DNA of 64,000 bases, taken from Cylindrobasidium torrendii FP15055 ss-10. Taxonomy: Eukaryota > Basidiomycota > Agaricomycetes > Agaricales > Physalacriaceae. The DNA is taken from NCBI GenBank assembly GCA_000934385.1, contig KN880437.1, positions 186,001 to 250,000 of the forward strand. Reading direction: 5' to 3'. Of the stretch, positions 12,001 to 24,619 are shown piece after piece (within the stretch, counting starts at the first letter, position 1; every line of letters begins with the position of its first letter). Position numbers and translations under genes: made by a program. Under the pieces are notes generated by a model. The model saw nothing but the letters and a program-made list of their open reading frames with translations, had not been told where the DNA came from and made no database searches.

Positions 12001-14095
12001 TCCCAAGTGGCATGTTCATAGGGCGTGTTGATCAGTCCATGCATAACATTCTGCGCAACCGTTGTGTTGAAGAGGGTTGGCTCCTGTGAAACAAGACCAA
12101 TTTGACTGCGCAGCCACTTTATGTTGAGGTCGCGGATGTCGACACCATCGAGCCTGACGGTACCGCTCTTGGGATCGTAGAAGCGCTCAATAAGGGCGAT
12201 GGCAGTCGACTTGCCTGACCCAGATGCACCGACCAAAGCCGACGTCAGGCCGGCACGGAAGCGAAGGTTAACATTGCGAACAACGGGCACAGTAGGACGA
12301 GAAGGATAATGGAAGACAATGTTTTCAAGGGAGATGTCGCCAATGACTTTTTCGGGCTTGAGGCCCTTAGGGCTATATGAGTCGATGGCTGGGACACGGT
12401 CTATCGTGTAGTATAGCTTGGCGGCGGCACCACATGCCTCCTGAATAGCTGCAAAATATGAACGTTCGCATCGCCGGAGTCTGACTCGCACTGACCTTGA
12501 AGTTGTGGTGTCAATATAACAAGAGAGAATGTCCCAATGAGGATGGCAAAGATCACATTCACCACACCGCCTGCGTCGGCTAGAAAGGGAGAGTGAGTCC
12601 ACGGCAGAAAGAATAATCAGCATGATAGATACTTACTGTGTCCGTCGATAATAAGGGTGGTGCCGAAGTAAAAGGCTAGCAAAAAATCAGCACATACTTG
12701 AGAAGATCACGATGCAGCCCTACCCAAGGCGTATCCATTGTACACAGCGAAAAAGATGATGGAAATGCATGTCCCTATCCACATCGCGCTGCTGATTCCT
12801 CTCTTTCGTGCCTTCAATACGAAGACGCGGTATACATCTGTGAGTGCGTCCTGAATGCCAAACGCCTGAACGGTCCGGATAGAAGATATGACTTCCTCAG
12901 CAACGGAGCCTGCTTCTGCTATGTACCGGAGGGCAGCTGCAATATTGCGGCCAACGAAAAAGTTCATGAGACCCTAGTGATTCATTAGATGCGTGGGACT
13001 CTCGCAAGTGGACATTCCTACACCGGAAAAGACAATGGGCGGCAAAATGGCGGTCATGGCTAAAGCAAGACGCCACTCTTGCACATAGGCAAGGATGTAA
13101 CCTTCATCGAGTATGAGCACAAACAATATGTACGGTCGTCGTTCAATGGCGCACCTGTGATGAACGCCGCAATTGTAGTCACCGACAGTGCGACCTTCTC
13201 CCCGATACCCTTCTGAACCATGTCTGCATGACAATAATCCAGTCAGTATTTTACCAGGAAAGATGTCCAGTAGTACTTCGAACCTGTGTCTGTCTGGATA
13301 CGCGTTGCTATCTCTCCCGCGCCAACGTTGTCAAAATAAGCGATGTCCTGGCGAAGGGTGGCTCGAAGATAATGCTCGCGTATCCTCTTGGAGAGGACCT
13401 CGGACGTCCATCCCCATGCCATCATATACGCGTATGTACAGACGAGCATCCCGATCCCTGCAAGAGTTGCAATTGACAAAATTAGGGTTGACTTGTAGTT
13501 GCACGCACCTATGTATACCAGGTAGCTGGCATTAAGGCTAGCAGAATGGTAGAATGCGTGTTGCTCGAGTTCGAAGTGTGCCATAGATTCAGGGTCATTG
13601 CGATCTAACGAGTATAACGCCATCGTGAAATTGACAAAATCCTGAACGAGTCGGCCAAAGAGCAATGTCATCAAAGGCTATATAGGTTCAGTGAGTGAAA
13701 GTTCGACTTCTTTGTTCTGAGTATGATGAAGCGCACCTGCGCTGCCCCGGCCGCCGCCGCTGCAATGAGTGAAGTTCCGTCCAGCCACAGCTCAAACCAT
13801 GTCGCAAAACTGGTTGTTGGTCAACGAGACGCGCCGGGGCCGTGATTCATACTCACCGAAAGAGCTGAGAGAAACGGACTGGTTTGAGCTTGAGACCTTC
13901 TGAGGTGAGCACCTCTGTTTCGTCGAGATTCGTCCCATGTTTCTCATTTGGCTGTGGAGCTCTTGTCTGGTCTTTTGTTCCAAAGATGCGAGCACTTTTC
14001 CCACTGTGACGGATATCTGGGATGGCAGTCGCTGGCGCATGTTGACTCGCCTTCTCGTCGTGGTCGGTTTCAGTAGAGGTACGCGTTTCTGGCAT
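9055..14095 (-). CDS. ABCB-type full-length multidrug transporter
   Basis: Minus-strand, many-exon gene from ATG 14095 to the stop at 9055. The layout is TMD1-NBD1-linker-TMD2-NBD2, the P-glycoprotein/Ste6-like full transporter in the plasma membrane. NBD1 has Walker [10 protein letters not shown] (near 12225), Q-loop VSQEPTLF, signature [14 protein letters not shown] (near 11880), Walker [10 protein letters not shown] and H-loop [11 protein letters not shown]2 has GASGCGKST (near 9895), VSQEPTLY, signature LSGGQKR split from [10 protein letters not shown] by an intron, Walker [13 protein letters not shown] and H-loop [12 protein letters not shown]. Both ATP sites look intact. The N-terminal 80 residues are hydrophilic. 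Likely role is drug or lipid export; a Ste6-like lipopeptide pheromone role is possible but not shown. No gene symbol is justified. Confidence 0.93.
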
Positions 14096-15058
14096 CTCCG
14101 CGAGAACGTAGAAGAGTTCGCGAGAGGTCCTTTCGTTTGGAATTGATAACGAGTAATGCTATAAAAGCAGCAAAAGCTAATTGCCCATCAGTGTTGCCCA
14201 ACGTATATACCTCACCGGCAGCCGGGATGATGACGAACAGAGTGACTGGTCAATAACCTACGAGGAACAACACTGTGAGATCAGGTGGTGGCTGGAGGCT
14301 ATAAAGTCAAATGGAACCTCCGAGGCAACTGCTTCCCGACTTCTTCTAGGCAAAGGTACAGAGAAAGCTAAAAGTCTGCCAGGTCAACACTACTCGTATG
14401 CAAGGCATTCCTGCCTGATTAGTTCTTCCCCAAGTGAAGACCTACTCTCAAATAAGGTCCAAGCCTTGAGTCGCAGAAATTATCGAGGAAAACGCTAACG
14501 TTCATTGAGAATGGATTCAAGTTCGCGCTGAGTCTAGACCAAGTTGTCTTCCAAATTGACCTGTATTTCCTTTTGTGGGCGCGGACCGAATGAGCGTGAG
14601 AGAATGTCAGATGAGTCTTCACATCCTCCGAGCCATTCGTAGGCAGATTGCAGGACTGGGCGCCGTGAGAATTTGGGACAGTTTGAAGGTAGAGGCTTCT
14701 ATCCCAGAGTTTCCCCATTGCTTCATGTGTAGATTATGCCGAAGGCTGGACGAGTTCAAACGATGGAACAGTGTGCGCATACATCGCGTTGCAAGTGGTC
14801 GTGGTTGTACAATTGCAAGTCGGGGTAGGCTCAGAGCAGCCGACGATCGCCATCAGAGCGAATTGATCGGCATCTATGCGCTTGATATGAGACGTCTCCA
14901 TTGCACTCAATTGTGTACGCTCTGATTCTGCTTATGCATGTCTCCTTGTTCTTCAATTTATTTACGCCAGCTCGCATATACCTATAGACATGTACATAGC
15001 CCTTGAAATGATATGCCACAAAAGATTCGCATTTGTAAGATTACTTGAGTCCTGGGAT
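14096..15058. other. Upstream region of ABC transporter
   Basis: About 960 bases between the ABC transporter start and the GPI10 stop, both genes on the minus strand. It should hold the ABC promoter and the GPI10 3' UTR. Frames of up to 116 codons on the plus strand (14575-14925) show no recognisable product. Confidence 0.45.
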
Positions 15059-16960
15059 TCAAGCCATCCATTTCCAAACTCTCACACCACCCTTCCTCTC
15101 GTCCCCATCCCCTTCCCACCATCGACCAGCATGCCAAACTTCGCTGTAACCTAGCCCAGCCAACATGTGTCGCACATTTGGTGCATCCAGCAACGCACCA
15201 AAAAACACGAGATGTCTCGGCCATTCGTGGACCCATGGATATACTTCCTGTGTACGGAGCACTGTCCCAGGCTTCGTAGCGGGGAAAGCTGAGATAGGAA
15301 AAGACGGGTTGACGCTCGGAGGGAAGGTTTGTTGGATGTACTTCACGGGATTTGCAAAGAATACGCTGGTCTGTGAGCGGTATGTCGTCAAGTTTTGGCC
15401 TCTTCGAAAGGTAAGTCAACATGTGAGTTTGCAAAGTAAAACCAACGTACTGTAATGGGGGTTCGCATCCCAACGCCCAAAGCTCCATATCCGATCTGTG
15501 TATGTATGCTTGTCCAGGAATTGAGTGGCATGGCATGAGTATACCTACGCTTGCTTCGTGCGGAGGGATGTTGCGGATGTATGTTGTCACGCTAATCGGG
15601 GAGCTGCAGTATCCAAATACGATGTATACTGCTACGGGCACCTGCGCCAGGATCAGGTAGAAATACGCCGCACGGATGCCCAGGATACGGCGGAATCTTT
15701 GTTTCTCTTCAGGTCCGAAGACAGAAAGTTTGAGGAGGGATTGCGCAGCCAGGACGTGCATAAGTGGCAGTATGGAGTGGATAAAACGCCATTCTTTGTG
15801 CCCTAGGCAGGAGTAGACTGTGATGACCCAGAGAATCGCGTGAGCCATCGTGCGTGTCTCGACAGGCGATTTTCGACTTTGCAGATTGAACCACATTGCG
15901 TGCAATACGAAGGGAAGGGTCGTAGTGCAAAGAATAGGCAGAGCCTGCGTGATATAGTAATGCCACGGGTTATTTCCGTAAAACAGGGAGACTCCAGAGA
16001 GGTTCGTGGTGAGAAAGCTAACTGGCGTAAACACGATGCGGCCGTAGTACACAAGGTCCACAATCACAGTGCTGAGCACGGTCATGATTCTGTGGCAAGC
16101 TGGGTCAATTATCCTGAGTATACATGGGTTTTGCGTACCCCAAACATGTCGCTGTTACGATAGTCTCGCCAACAGGTCCAGCTTCAGGCAACGAGAGAAT
16201 GACAGCCCGTCCGAAAAGAAACAACCATATCAATGCACTGGTAGGCCTGATTGCGCATGCGAGAGCGGCGAATAGCAAGCTGGCACCAATACGCGACCTG
16301 AAGGGGTTTGAGTAGACAAATAAATTATGCGAGTTTATTCACCCCTTCTGCTCCAGCCTACCGTTCCAAGGGTAGTATGCAAATGCTAAGGTAGACAATG
16401 ATGTCTCCAAGGAGTTCGACAGTGATCTCGACAGGGAGAGTGCATGGAAGAATGAGGTGAATGAAAGGAACAGCTGCATGAGAGTTGGATTTTAGCCGAA
16501 AGTGAGTCGAATGCTGCGAAGACCTACTGAAGTTTGGGTATGCTTCTTCCCCAAGGTCCTTCTTGTGAGCATGTACAGCCCTACATCCGTTCCCGCAGCC
16601 AAGAATCCATGTAGCAATTTGGGGCAAAGCACCTTGCTTCCTGAATCAAACGCCTGGCACTCTCAACATCGACAGACGCACCACCAGGGAAGGAAAAAGA
16701 CTGTGCAGTCTAGTGATCTTCAGAAAGAGATAGATGGGCACATTCAGCGCTGGGTAGAGAAAGCTCCGGATAGGCGAAGGGCTGAGCCATTCCCAGGTGA
16801 GATGCCCGTAGCCAAAAACGGCGTGATGTGCAGGCTCGAGAGACTGAAAGTATTCGTCTGGTTGAAAAAATGTGCGTGTGCCGAGCGCGATGCCGACGCG
16901 TAGAGCCACCGCGTAAAGGACTTCTCGGGGAAGCATCGCGGTGTGAATGCAGGCAAGCAC
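15059..16960 (-). CDS. GPI10: GPI mannosyltransferase 3 (PIG-B/Gpi10)
   Basis: Minus-strand multi-exon gene; ATG 16960, stop TGA 15061-15059. GT22-family ER membrane enzyme that transfers the third mannose from dolichol-phosphate-mannose to the GPI anchor precursor. The first lumenal loop has the family's acidic motif and neighbours (QPDEYFQSLEPAHH, GYGHLTWEW), followed by FLYPALNVPIYLFLK. Later segments include NPWHYYITQALPIL and GHKEWRFIHSILPLM, the HKEXRF-type motif of GT22 enzymes. The C-terminal soluble part ends with VWKWMA. Multiple hydrophobic helices are evident. The adjacent divergent start codon of YMR1 is only 97 bases away. Confidence 0.9.
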
Positions 16961-17057
16961 ATCTTGTCGCGCTCACTTCGGACCTCGGGCCGGATCTAGT
17001 TGCTTTGCCTGTGACGCCGACCGTTCAGACGGAGGTGCTGGAGCGTCCCACCGCACG
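16961..17057. promoter_or_regulatory. Short bidirectional promoter, GPI10/YMR1
   Basis: Only 97 bases separate the two divergent start codons, so both genes must share core promoter space, or one promoter lies inside the other's 5' exon. No TATA box is visible. Confidence 0.5.
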
Positions 17058-19921
17058 ATGGATAAAATCCGCATCTCGAAAGTGCGTGCGCAGGCACACC
17101 GGCAGTGGACGATTCTCATGCCTCTGCAGGTCGAGGGCGTAACATGTGCCAAAGCAGGAGCCTCGCAAAAGGCCACAGTCCATCTCACGGCACATCACCT
17201 GATATTCCAGTACGAATCTGCGGACGAAGAAGAACTATGGGTTTGCACACCTTTGTGAATCTTGGATCTCACCACTAAAACGGATTACAAGGTCCCGTAT
17301 CCACTCATATCTCTGGTTACACGCCTGCCCCAGACGCACCAAGGCCTCAGTCCACTGTCAATACATCTCAGAACATTTGAAACGCTCTCCTTGACCTTTT
17401 CAACCGACTTTGAATCTTTGGATGTATTCGAGAGTGTCAAGGAGCTCACCGTGGCCAGTGCGTACTCGCTCGACTCCTCTCTACAGCCGCTGACTCGTCA
17501 TTTAGCTTCCGTTCAACAGCTCTATGCATTTTTCTACACTCCGAATCCAGCATTGCCCAACAATGGTTGGAATATCTACTCTCCGCGCGAAGAATTTGGC
17601 CGAATGGGTGTGGGCACTCGCACAAAGGCGTGGCGGTTCACGGACATCAACAAGGACTACTCTGTACGTCTCCTGGTGGAACTTCGATATGGCGCGTATA
17701 GATGACCCGAAGGACATCTAGTTCTGTCCAACATATCCTGCACGCATGGTTGTCCCTACGCGCATCAGCGATACCACAATCCAATATGCAGGCAAATATA
17801 GGAGCAAATGCAGGATACCCGCCCTCACGTACTTGCATTGGAACAACTATGTGCGCATGCCACACGCATATAATCACACCACTTACCTCTCGATAGGGAA
17901 GCATCACACGCTCCAGCCAGCCGATGGTGGGTATAACCCAAAACCGATCTATCCAGGACGAAAAGCTGGTCGAGGCAGGCTTCCAGTCCCACCATTCCCC
18001 CGACTCTCGTGTCAATGCAGCCTCTGTCTATGGGTCGACTACCACCAATCTTATCATTGACGCTCGGCCTACCACGAATGCCATGGCAAACACCGCCAAG
18101 GGTGCTGGCACGGAGAACATGGATCACTACAAAGACAGCAAGAAAGTCTACCTCGGCATCGACAATATACACACAATGCGGGACTCCTTGAACAAGGTTG
18201 TCGAATGTCTACGAGATGCGGATACGGTTTTGGCCAGTATCAATAATGACCTCTCTGGTCAAATAACAGGCGTCTCCATGCTCGACCGCCAGGCGTTGCG
18301 ACGGTCCGGCTGGCTGCGCCATCTCACCGCTATCATCGAGGGTTCGGCTATCATTGCACGCAACGTTCACGTCAACTCATCCCATGTTCTCATACACTGT
18401 TCGGATGGCTGGGATCGTACTTCTCAGCTCTCAGCACTCTCGCAGCTCCTACTGGACCCCTTCTACCGTACAATCCGTGGCTTCGAGATTCTTGTGGAAA
18501 AAGATTGGGTCTCATTTGGCCATAAATTCCTGGACCGTTCTGGTCACCTGTCTTCTGACAAGTTCTTCGTCAATGCGCCCGACCCAGCTAAAGAAGGCGA
18601 AGGACAAGGCGCTGCACAGGCTATCTTTGCATATGCGCAGAACAAGTTTGCATCTCAAAACCATGTCAAAGAGACCAGTCCTGTCTTCCACCAATTTCTC
18701 GAGTGTGTGCGGAACCTGCAACGGCAATACCCTCAGCGTTTCCAGTTTAATGAGCGCTTCCTGCGCCAGCTTTACCGACACCTGTATTCATGCCAATTTG
18801 GCACCTTCCTCTTTGACACTGAACGGGAGCGACGCGTCGGCGATGGACTCGGTCCACCTCCTGCGGAACGGACTTTCAGCGTTTGGGATTATATGAACTC
18901 GCCTGAGGAGATGGCGCTCAACACAAACTCTGACTACGACCCATCCTTGGACGCACCTACAAAGAAACCACCTGGGGACATGGGTGTGCTGATGCCAAAT
19001 ACGAAGGATGTGCGGTTTTGGAACGAGCTCTACGGGCGAACCGACGAGGAGATGAATGGGCGCATTGCGGCCAGTCAGATACCAGCTCCCGAAATCATTG
19101 GCCCTGTGGAGAGCAGTGAAGACGATCCTATCGCGCGCGCGGCGACACCAGCGTCAGTACCACTGCCTCCTTCGCCTGCGAAAGGGCCTTTGGATGGTCT
19201 GGCGCCATCGCGGGCGAATACACTTACACCGACAATGAGGCGTGCAGTATCCCCGACCCCGTCTACTGCTATAGCACCACCACCAGAACGCCCACAGTCG
19301 TACTCTCAGGACAGCTTCCGGCCATTCTCAGAAGGAGGCAGCGCATTCTCTATGAAGCCGTCCCACGCGAGTTCCCAGCCCCAATCGGGCAATGGACGTT
19401 CATCAGCTGCAGGGCCTGCAGGAGGCGATTTCGTGCGGTCGATGTGGGGACGCTTGTCTTCCAATGCGTCTGCTGCGTTTTCTGCCGTACAGGAAGCTTA
19501 CGTGGGTGCGCCTACAGACAGGCCACCTGACGGGACCCAACAGGCAGGAGAATTACGTGGTGTGGACGAGCAGAACGTGTGGGCTGATCCTCAACCGGAA
19601 GCTAGCTCAAGTAGATTGGGTGCTGCAGGGCCCGGGCCTACGCGAAGAAGCAGCAATAATCCGTGGGCGTTGCCAGAGTCCTCATCTGTGGTCTCACCAT
19701 CGCCGTATGAGAATCCATGGGGGTCAACACCAGCAGCGAAGGAACGCCAGCTTGATGTGGATATCTTTCCAGCCGATCCGATGGTGTCGCCTGTGCTGCT
19801 TAAATCGGCGTCTCCTGCTCCTCCAGAACGGTCGACAAGTCGAACGACCATGAAGGAGAAAGTACAGGACCCAAACCCAAGTCTGAAGGGGACAGATCCA
19901 TTGGGTGTAGGGCCTCTATAA
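17058..19921 (+). CDS. YMR1: Myotubularin-type phosphoinositide 3-phosphatase
   Basis: ATG 17058; stop TAA 19919-19921. Three introns are visible, near 17240-17291, 17663-17721 and 17865-17900. An N-terminal PH-GRAM-like region (residues about 1-120) is followed by the myotubularin catalytic domain (RCRIPALTYLHW, then GSITRSSQPMVG) with the active-site loop HCSDGWDRTSQL near 18396, which contains the C-x5-R signature. The enzyme removes the 3-phosphate from PI3P and PI(3,5)P2 on endosomal and vacuolar membranes. About 300 residues of Pro/Ser-rich disordered tail follow from near 19040. No FYVE domain is visible. The active-site Cys, Asp and Arg are all present, so it should be an active family member. 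Confidence 0.93.
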
Positions 19922-20198
19922 TAGAGCATCATAGTACAGGACACGTATTAATTTAATCTTTGAGGACGTCAAAGACAGTTTTCTGACACACACCGACTTC
20001 GAAAGCGGAAGGAAGGGCCATCGATCCTGAATCCAAGGACACGTTCGACGAGATAAGGCAGCAGGATGGCGTGATGATAGAGATTGATTATGTAATACAG
20101 AACGGAAAGCAATAAAATTTGGATGGTGCTATATTGCGATCGAGCAAGCTCTCTTCCTCCCTCCTCGTACCCTCTCTCCTACCCTATCCCTCTTAGAA
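19922..20198. other. Intergenic spacer with SAM synthetase promoter
   Basis: 277 bases between YMR1 and the S-adenosylmethionine synthetase gene. A long CT-rich leader (about 20148-20193) lies just before the ATG, as is common in highly expressed fungal genes. Confidence 0.5.
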
Positions 20199-21579
20199 AT
20201 GTCCAACGGTCACGCTGTTCGCGCTGCGCTTGAGCCAGGCCACTTCCTCTTCACTTCCGAGTCTGTCGGCGAGGGTCACCCCGGTGCGTTTGCCTCTGCC
20301 CTATGGCAGAACACAGTGTTAAACGTTTGCAGACAAGATCTGTGACCAGGTCTCCGACGCTATCGTACGTGCCCAGCATCCCCTATGGTTGTTTCTTACA
20401 CTGACGGCACTCCCAGCTCGATGCATGCCTTGCTCAGGATCCTTGGTCAAAGGTTGGCTGCGAGACGGCCTCCAAGACTGGCATGATCATGGTTTTCGGT
20501 GAAATCTCAACCCAAGCCAAGCTGGACTACCAGAAAATCATCCGCGACACCATCAAGGAGATTGGTTACGATGACTCGGAGAAGGGCTTCGACTACAAAA
20601 CTTGCAACATTCTCGTTGCGATCGAGCAACAATCCCCCGATATTGCTCAGGGCCTCGACCACGGCGACCTTGAAAACCACGGTGCCGGCGACCAGGGAAT
20701 CATGTTCGGCTATGCCACCGACGAGACTGAAGAATGCATGCCGCTCACCGTCGTACTTTCCCACAAGCTGAACGCGGCAATGGCTGCTGCCCGCCGCTCG
20801 GGCCTCCTCCCATGGCTCCGTCCGGATACCAAGACCCAGGTCACAGTCGAGTACAAGAAGGATGGTGGTGCTACCATCCCCCTCCGTGTCGACACCATTG
20901 TCATCTCCGCCCAACACTCTGAGGATGTCACCTTGGCTCAGCTCCAGAAGGACCTCCTCGAGAAGGTCATCAAGCAGGTCATTCCTGCCAACCTTCTTGA
21001 CGACAAGACCGTCTACCACGTGCGTCTCTTTACGTTTCCGCCTTGCATCTTCTCACTCACTGTCACCCCAGATCAACCCTTCCGGTCGCTTCGTTATTGG
21101 TGGCCCCCAGGGTGATGCCGGTCTGACGGGCCGCAAGATCATTGTCGACTCGTACGGTGGCTGGGGAGCGCACGGTGGAGGTGCTTTCTCTGGAAAGGAT
21201 TGGTCCAAGGTCGATCGTTCTGCCGCATACACCGCCCGCTGGATTGGTGCGCATTATGATGCATCAAAGACATACATCACTGATATATCTTACAGCCAAG
21301 TCCCTTGTCACCTCTGGCTTTGCTCGTCGCATTCTTGTCCAGCTCTCGTACGCCATCGGTGTCGCTGAGCCTCTGTCTGTCTATGTCGACTCCTACGGCA
21401 CTGGCAAGATCGATGACGACGCGATTGTGCAGCTCATCCGCAAGAACTGGGATTTGAGGCCTGGTGTGATGGTCCGCGAGCTGACCCTGCAGGAGCCCAA
21501 GTACCGCCGCACGGCGTGCTACGGCCACTTTGGCAACCCCGACTACACCTGGGAGCAGCCCAAGAAGATTGTGGCATAG
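20199..21579 (+). CDS. SAM1: S-adenosylmethionine synthetase
   Basis: Five exons (20199-20283, 20333-20364, 20417-21019, 21072-21246, 21296-21579) give 392 residues, the usual length. The cytosolic enzyme joins ATP and methionine to make AdoMet, the main methyl donor. Visible signatures are [13 protein letters not shown] at the N-terminus, [17 protein letters not shown] (ATP-binding region), KTQVTVEY, and the glycine-rich loop GGGAFSGKD. Catalytic residues in these motifs look intact. Codon use is strongly C-biased at third positions compared with neighbours, which fits high expression. Introns are 49-52 nt with good splice signals. Very high confidence in family; the SAM1/SAM2 choice of symbol is arbitrary. 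Confidence 0.97.
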
Positions 21580-21925
21580 AAGATTCCTCTCTTCCTCCCA
21601 TCCGCTCTTTGACTCTCACGACACCTACGCTATCATGCAAGGAAGTTCATCCTTCCGATTGTTATATCGCACTGCATTGCTATAAGTTAATACATTACTC
21701 ACGTCTGGTCGTATCACGCTGTTATGTTGGTTTAGAAATAAGGGTCGCTTTCGTACTCTACAAAAAAGAGTATAAAATTAGTACATATGTATATAGATGT
21801 GGAGGAATACCATGCGCTCAACCGCGTTTCTTTCTGTCACATTTTTAGTCTTTGGATCGCGTTTGTTGTGCTGGTTTACCATCAACCACAACCGTTTGCG
21901 CTACCCGACTCGGCTTGCGATTAGC
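21580..21925. other. Intergenic spacer
   Basis: 346 bases between SAM synthetase and the copper oxidase gene. The frame of the oxidase stays open upstream to 21797, with an earlier in-frame ATG nearby, but its signal peptide begins naturally at 21926. I see no TATA box at good spacing. Confidence 0.45.
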
Positions 21926-24311
21926 ATGGTCACTCGCTCTGCTCTACTTGGTCTTTTGTCTTTGTTTTTCTGTCTCGCCGTTGCCGACAAACCAGTCCCC
22001 GATGCCTGGAATGGACACACCGACGCTGGCTCGACCACGCCCAAATGGTTCACGCCGTACCACGTCGCGCCTGGAACGAAAAGCTACGACTCGGCTTCAC
22101 CACTAGTTCACTACACTGGCAACTGGGCGGAGACGCACTCGCGCTCGTACGTCGACGGCTCTATCCAAACGACATTCGACCCGAACGCCGAGATTACCTT
22201 TTCGTTTGACGGCACTGGCATCGAATGGTTTGGCAACGTAGGGCCGACACATGGCACCGCCTATGTCTTTATCGACGGTCAACAAGTTGGCACAGTCGAC
22301 GCCTACCGACCGACCGACATGCCGAAGAAACAACAGCGCGTCTGGTGGCGATTTGGCCTGACTCCCGGCAAACATGTTCTCAAAATACGCAACGCACGCA
22401 AGTCGACCTCTAATCTCCCTTTCTCTCTCATCGACCTCGACGCCTTTGTCGTTACTCAGCGCCCTCCAGAACTCGATGCTGCGCCCGTCGAGAAGAAGAA
22501 AGCGCGCGCTCAGCCACCTGGTCAAAATCTGATGGCAGCACCTAACGGGCCGTCTTGGGGTCTCGTTCAGAAAGGCTCAACTGGAGTGCACGCTATGCAG
22601 CTTGTCGTCATTTCCGACACTCACGCTCTTGTTGTCGACAAAGTTGAACACAACCTCGTCGATGTCGACCACCATCCTGCCTGGGCGGCTCTCTACAACC
22701 TCGATACGCACGCCGTGAAACCTCTCCGAGTCCAGTCTAATTCGTTCTGTGCCGGCGGATCCTTCCTTGGAAATGGAACTCTTCTCAATGTCGGCGGGAA
22801 TCCCGTCGTCGAAGACCACACGTCCGCCGCCGACTTTGGAGACTTGAACGGCATGCAGGCAATCCGGCTCTTCCATCCTTGTGACTCGCATTCTGCCCGT
22901 GACTGTGCTATCTATGAGCATCACTCAAGGATTCGAATGGCGAGTCCTCGATGGTACAACAGCGTCATGCGCCTCGACGACGGCAGTGCGATGATTATCG
23001 GCGGTTCCAAGCGTGGCGGATGGATCAACAATGCGACAGACAACAACCCAACCTACGAGTTCTGGCCACCAAAGAATGTCCACGGTTCAAATGGCCTTCC
23101 TATTCATCTCCAGTTTCTTGTCGACACTCTCAATTCTAACCTCTTCCCTATTTCGTTTTTGCTCCCAGACGGAAAAATCTTCATGGCAGCGAACAACGAC
23201 GCGATGATATACGACTGGAAGACGAACAACGAGCGCCGCCTGCCTTCTCTTCCCAACGGTGTGCGCGTGACTTACCCTATGGCTGGCACTGGGCTCTTAC
23301 TTCCTCTCACGCCGGAAAACAACTACCAGCCTGAGGTTCTGCTATGTGGTGGTTCGGCTGTTGACGATCATCGCGCAAGCTATGAACTTTCGTCTCAGGA
23401 CCCTGCCTCGAACCAATGTGTACGGATGGTTCTCACGGAGGAGGGTATCACCAAAGGCTGGGAGGTTGAGCAGATGCCAGACGCGCGTATAATGCCAGAC
23501 GCTGTCCTCCTTCCTACCGGCGACATCATTATAGTCAACGGTGGTGCTACAGGTGTCTCTGGTTACGGGAATGTGAAGGATCAAGTTGGCCAGTCTAACG
23601 CAGATCACCCTACCCTCACACCTGTGCTGTATAGACCAAATGCGCCTACTGGACAGCGCTTCTCATCAGAGAGCATGCCGAAGAGCGATATTCCGCGCCT
23701 CTACCACAGCGTAGCGACGCTCACGCCAAGCGGGATGGTGATGATTGCGGGAAGTAACCCAAATTTGGATCGTAGTGAACTTCGGTATGGGACTGAGTAC
23801 CGTGTCGAGTGGTTGAGCCCGCCGTACATGGGTGTGAAAAGGCCAAAGGTGTTCAAGACGCCTAAGAAGGTGCGCTACGGGAAACAGCTGAACATCAAGG
23901 TGGATTGGGTGAAGGGCGGGAAGGACGCCAAAGGTGCGGTTTTCTCTCCATCTATTGGGTGCTGGCGCGCTGATCACATTTAATACGTGTAGTTGTGCTA
24001 ATGGACTTTGGATATGTAACGCATGCGGTACACGCAAACTCGAGAATGGTTGTACTCAAGGCCCGGGTGGATAAGGACATGGTGTATGCGACGGGCCCGC
24101 CGAATGCGAGGGTGTATCCGCCTGGGCCGGCGTTTGTGTTTGTTGTTGAAGATGGTGTGCCGACGCGAGGGATTAAGGTCATGGTGGGTGATGGGGAGGA
24201 CCCGCCTTTAGATACGGAGGCATGGGCAAAGTGAGTCATTTGCTGTTGTGTGCTTCAACGCAACCTGACACTTTATGCAGTTTGCTGAAAGAGAGCAAGG
24301 TGGATCAGTAG
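21926..24311 (+). CDS. Copper radical oxidase (glyoxal oxidase family)
   Basis: Three exons (21926-23933, 23993-24230, 24281-24311) encode 758 residues. A signal peptide (MVTRSALLGLLSLFFCLAVA) is followed by a region of about 100 residues (75-175) with beta-sandwich features (FSFDGTGIEWFG, YVFIDGQQVGTVDAY, WRFGLTPGKHVLKI). Then come the glyoxal-oxidase beta-propeller and a C-terminal DUF1929-type domain. Active-site residues are all visible: Cys275 (SFCAGG) and Tyr344 (PRWYNS) for the crosslinked radical, Tyr593-His594 (RLYHSV), and a late His in THAVHANSR. Such secreted enzymes oxidise aldehydes or alcohols and release H2O2, feeding lignin-degrading or wall-modifying peroxidases. The ATG at 21926 is chosen because it directly precedes the signal peptide. 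Confidence 0.92.
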
Positions 24312-24619
24312 ATGAATGACTGGGACGGACAGGCTATTAACGAAGATTACTACTGGGATACCCACAGATACTGTATTCATTGACGCTACCTACTACTGGA
24401 TTTGTAGATTTTCACTGTTGACGATATGTATACCGTTTGGATTGTTACCCGGCGTTCGAGAGAGACTATTCTGGATCTGATCATCGTTAGATGACACGAG
24501 CAAAGTACAATGAGAAATTCCACGCATGCTAGACGCCTCATGCATCTTTTCGTTACAGAAGATCCGTGTCATTGCGTGGGTAGGTAATCTAGGGGTCGAA
24601 GCGCCAAAAATGCTACATA
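24312..24619. other. Convergent intergenic spacer
   Basis: 308 bases between two gene 3' ends; should contain both 3' UTRs. Nothing else seen. Confidence 0.5.
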
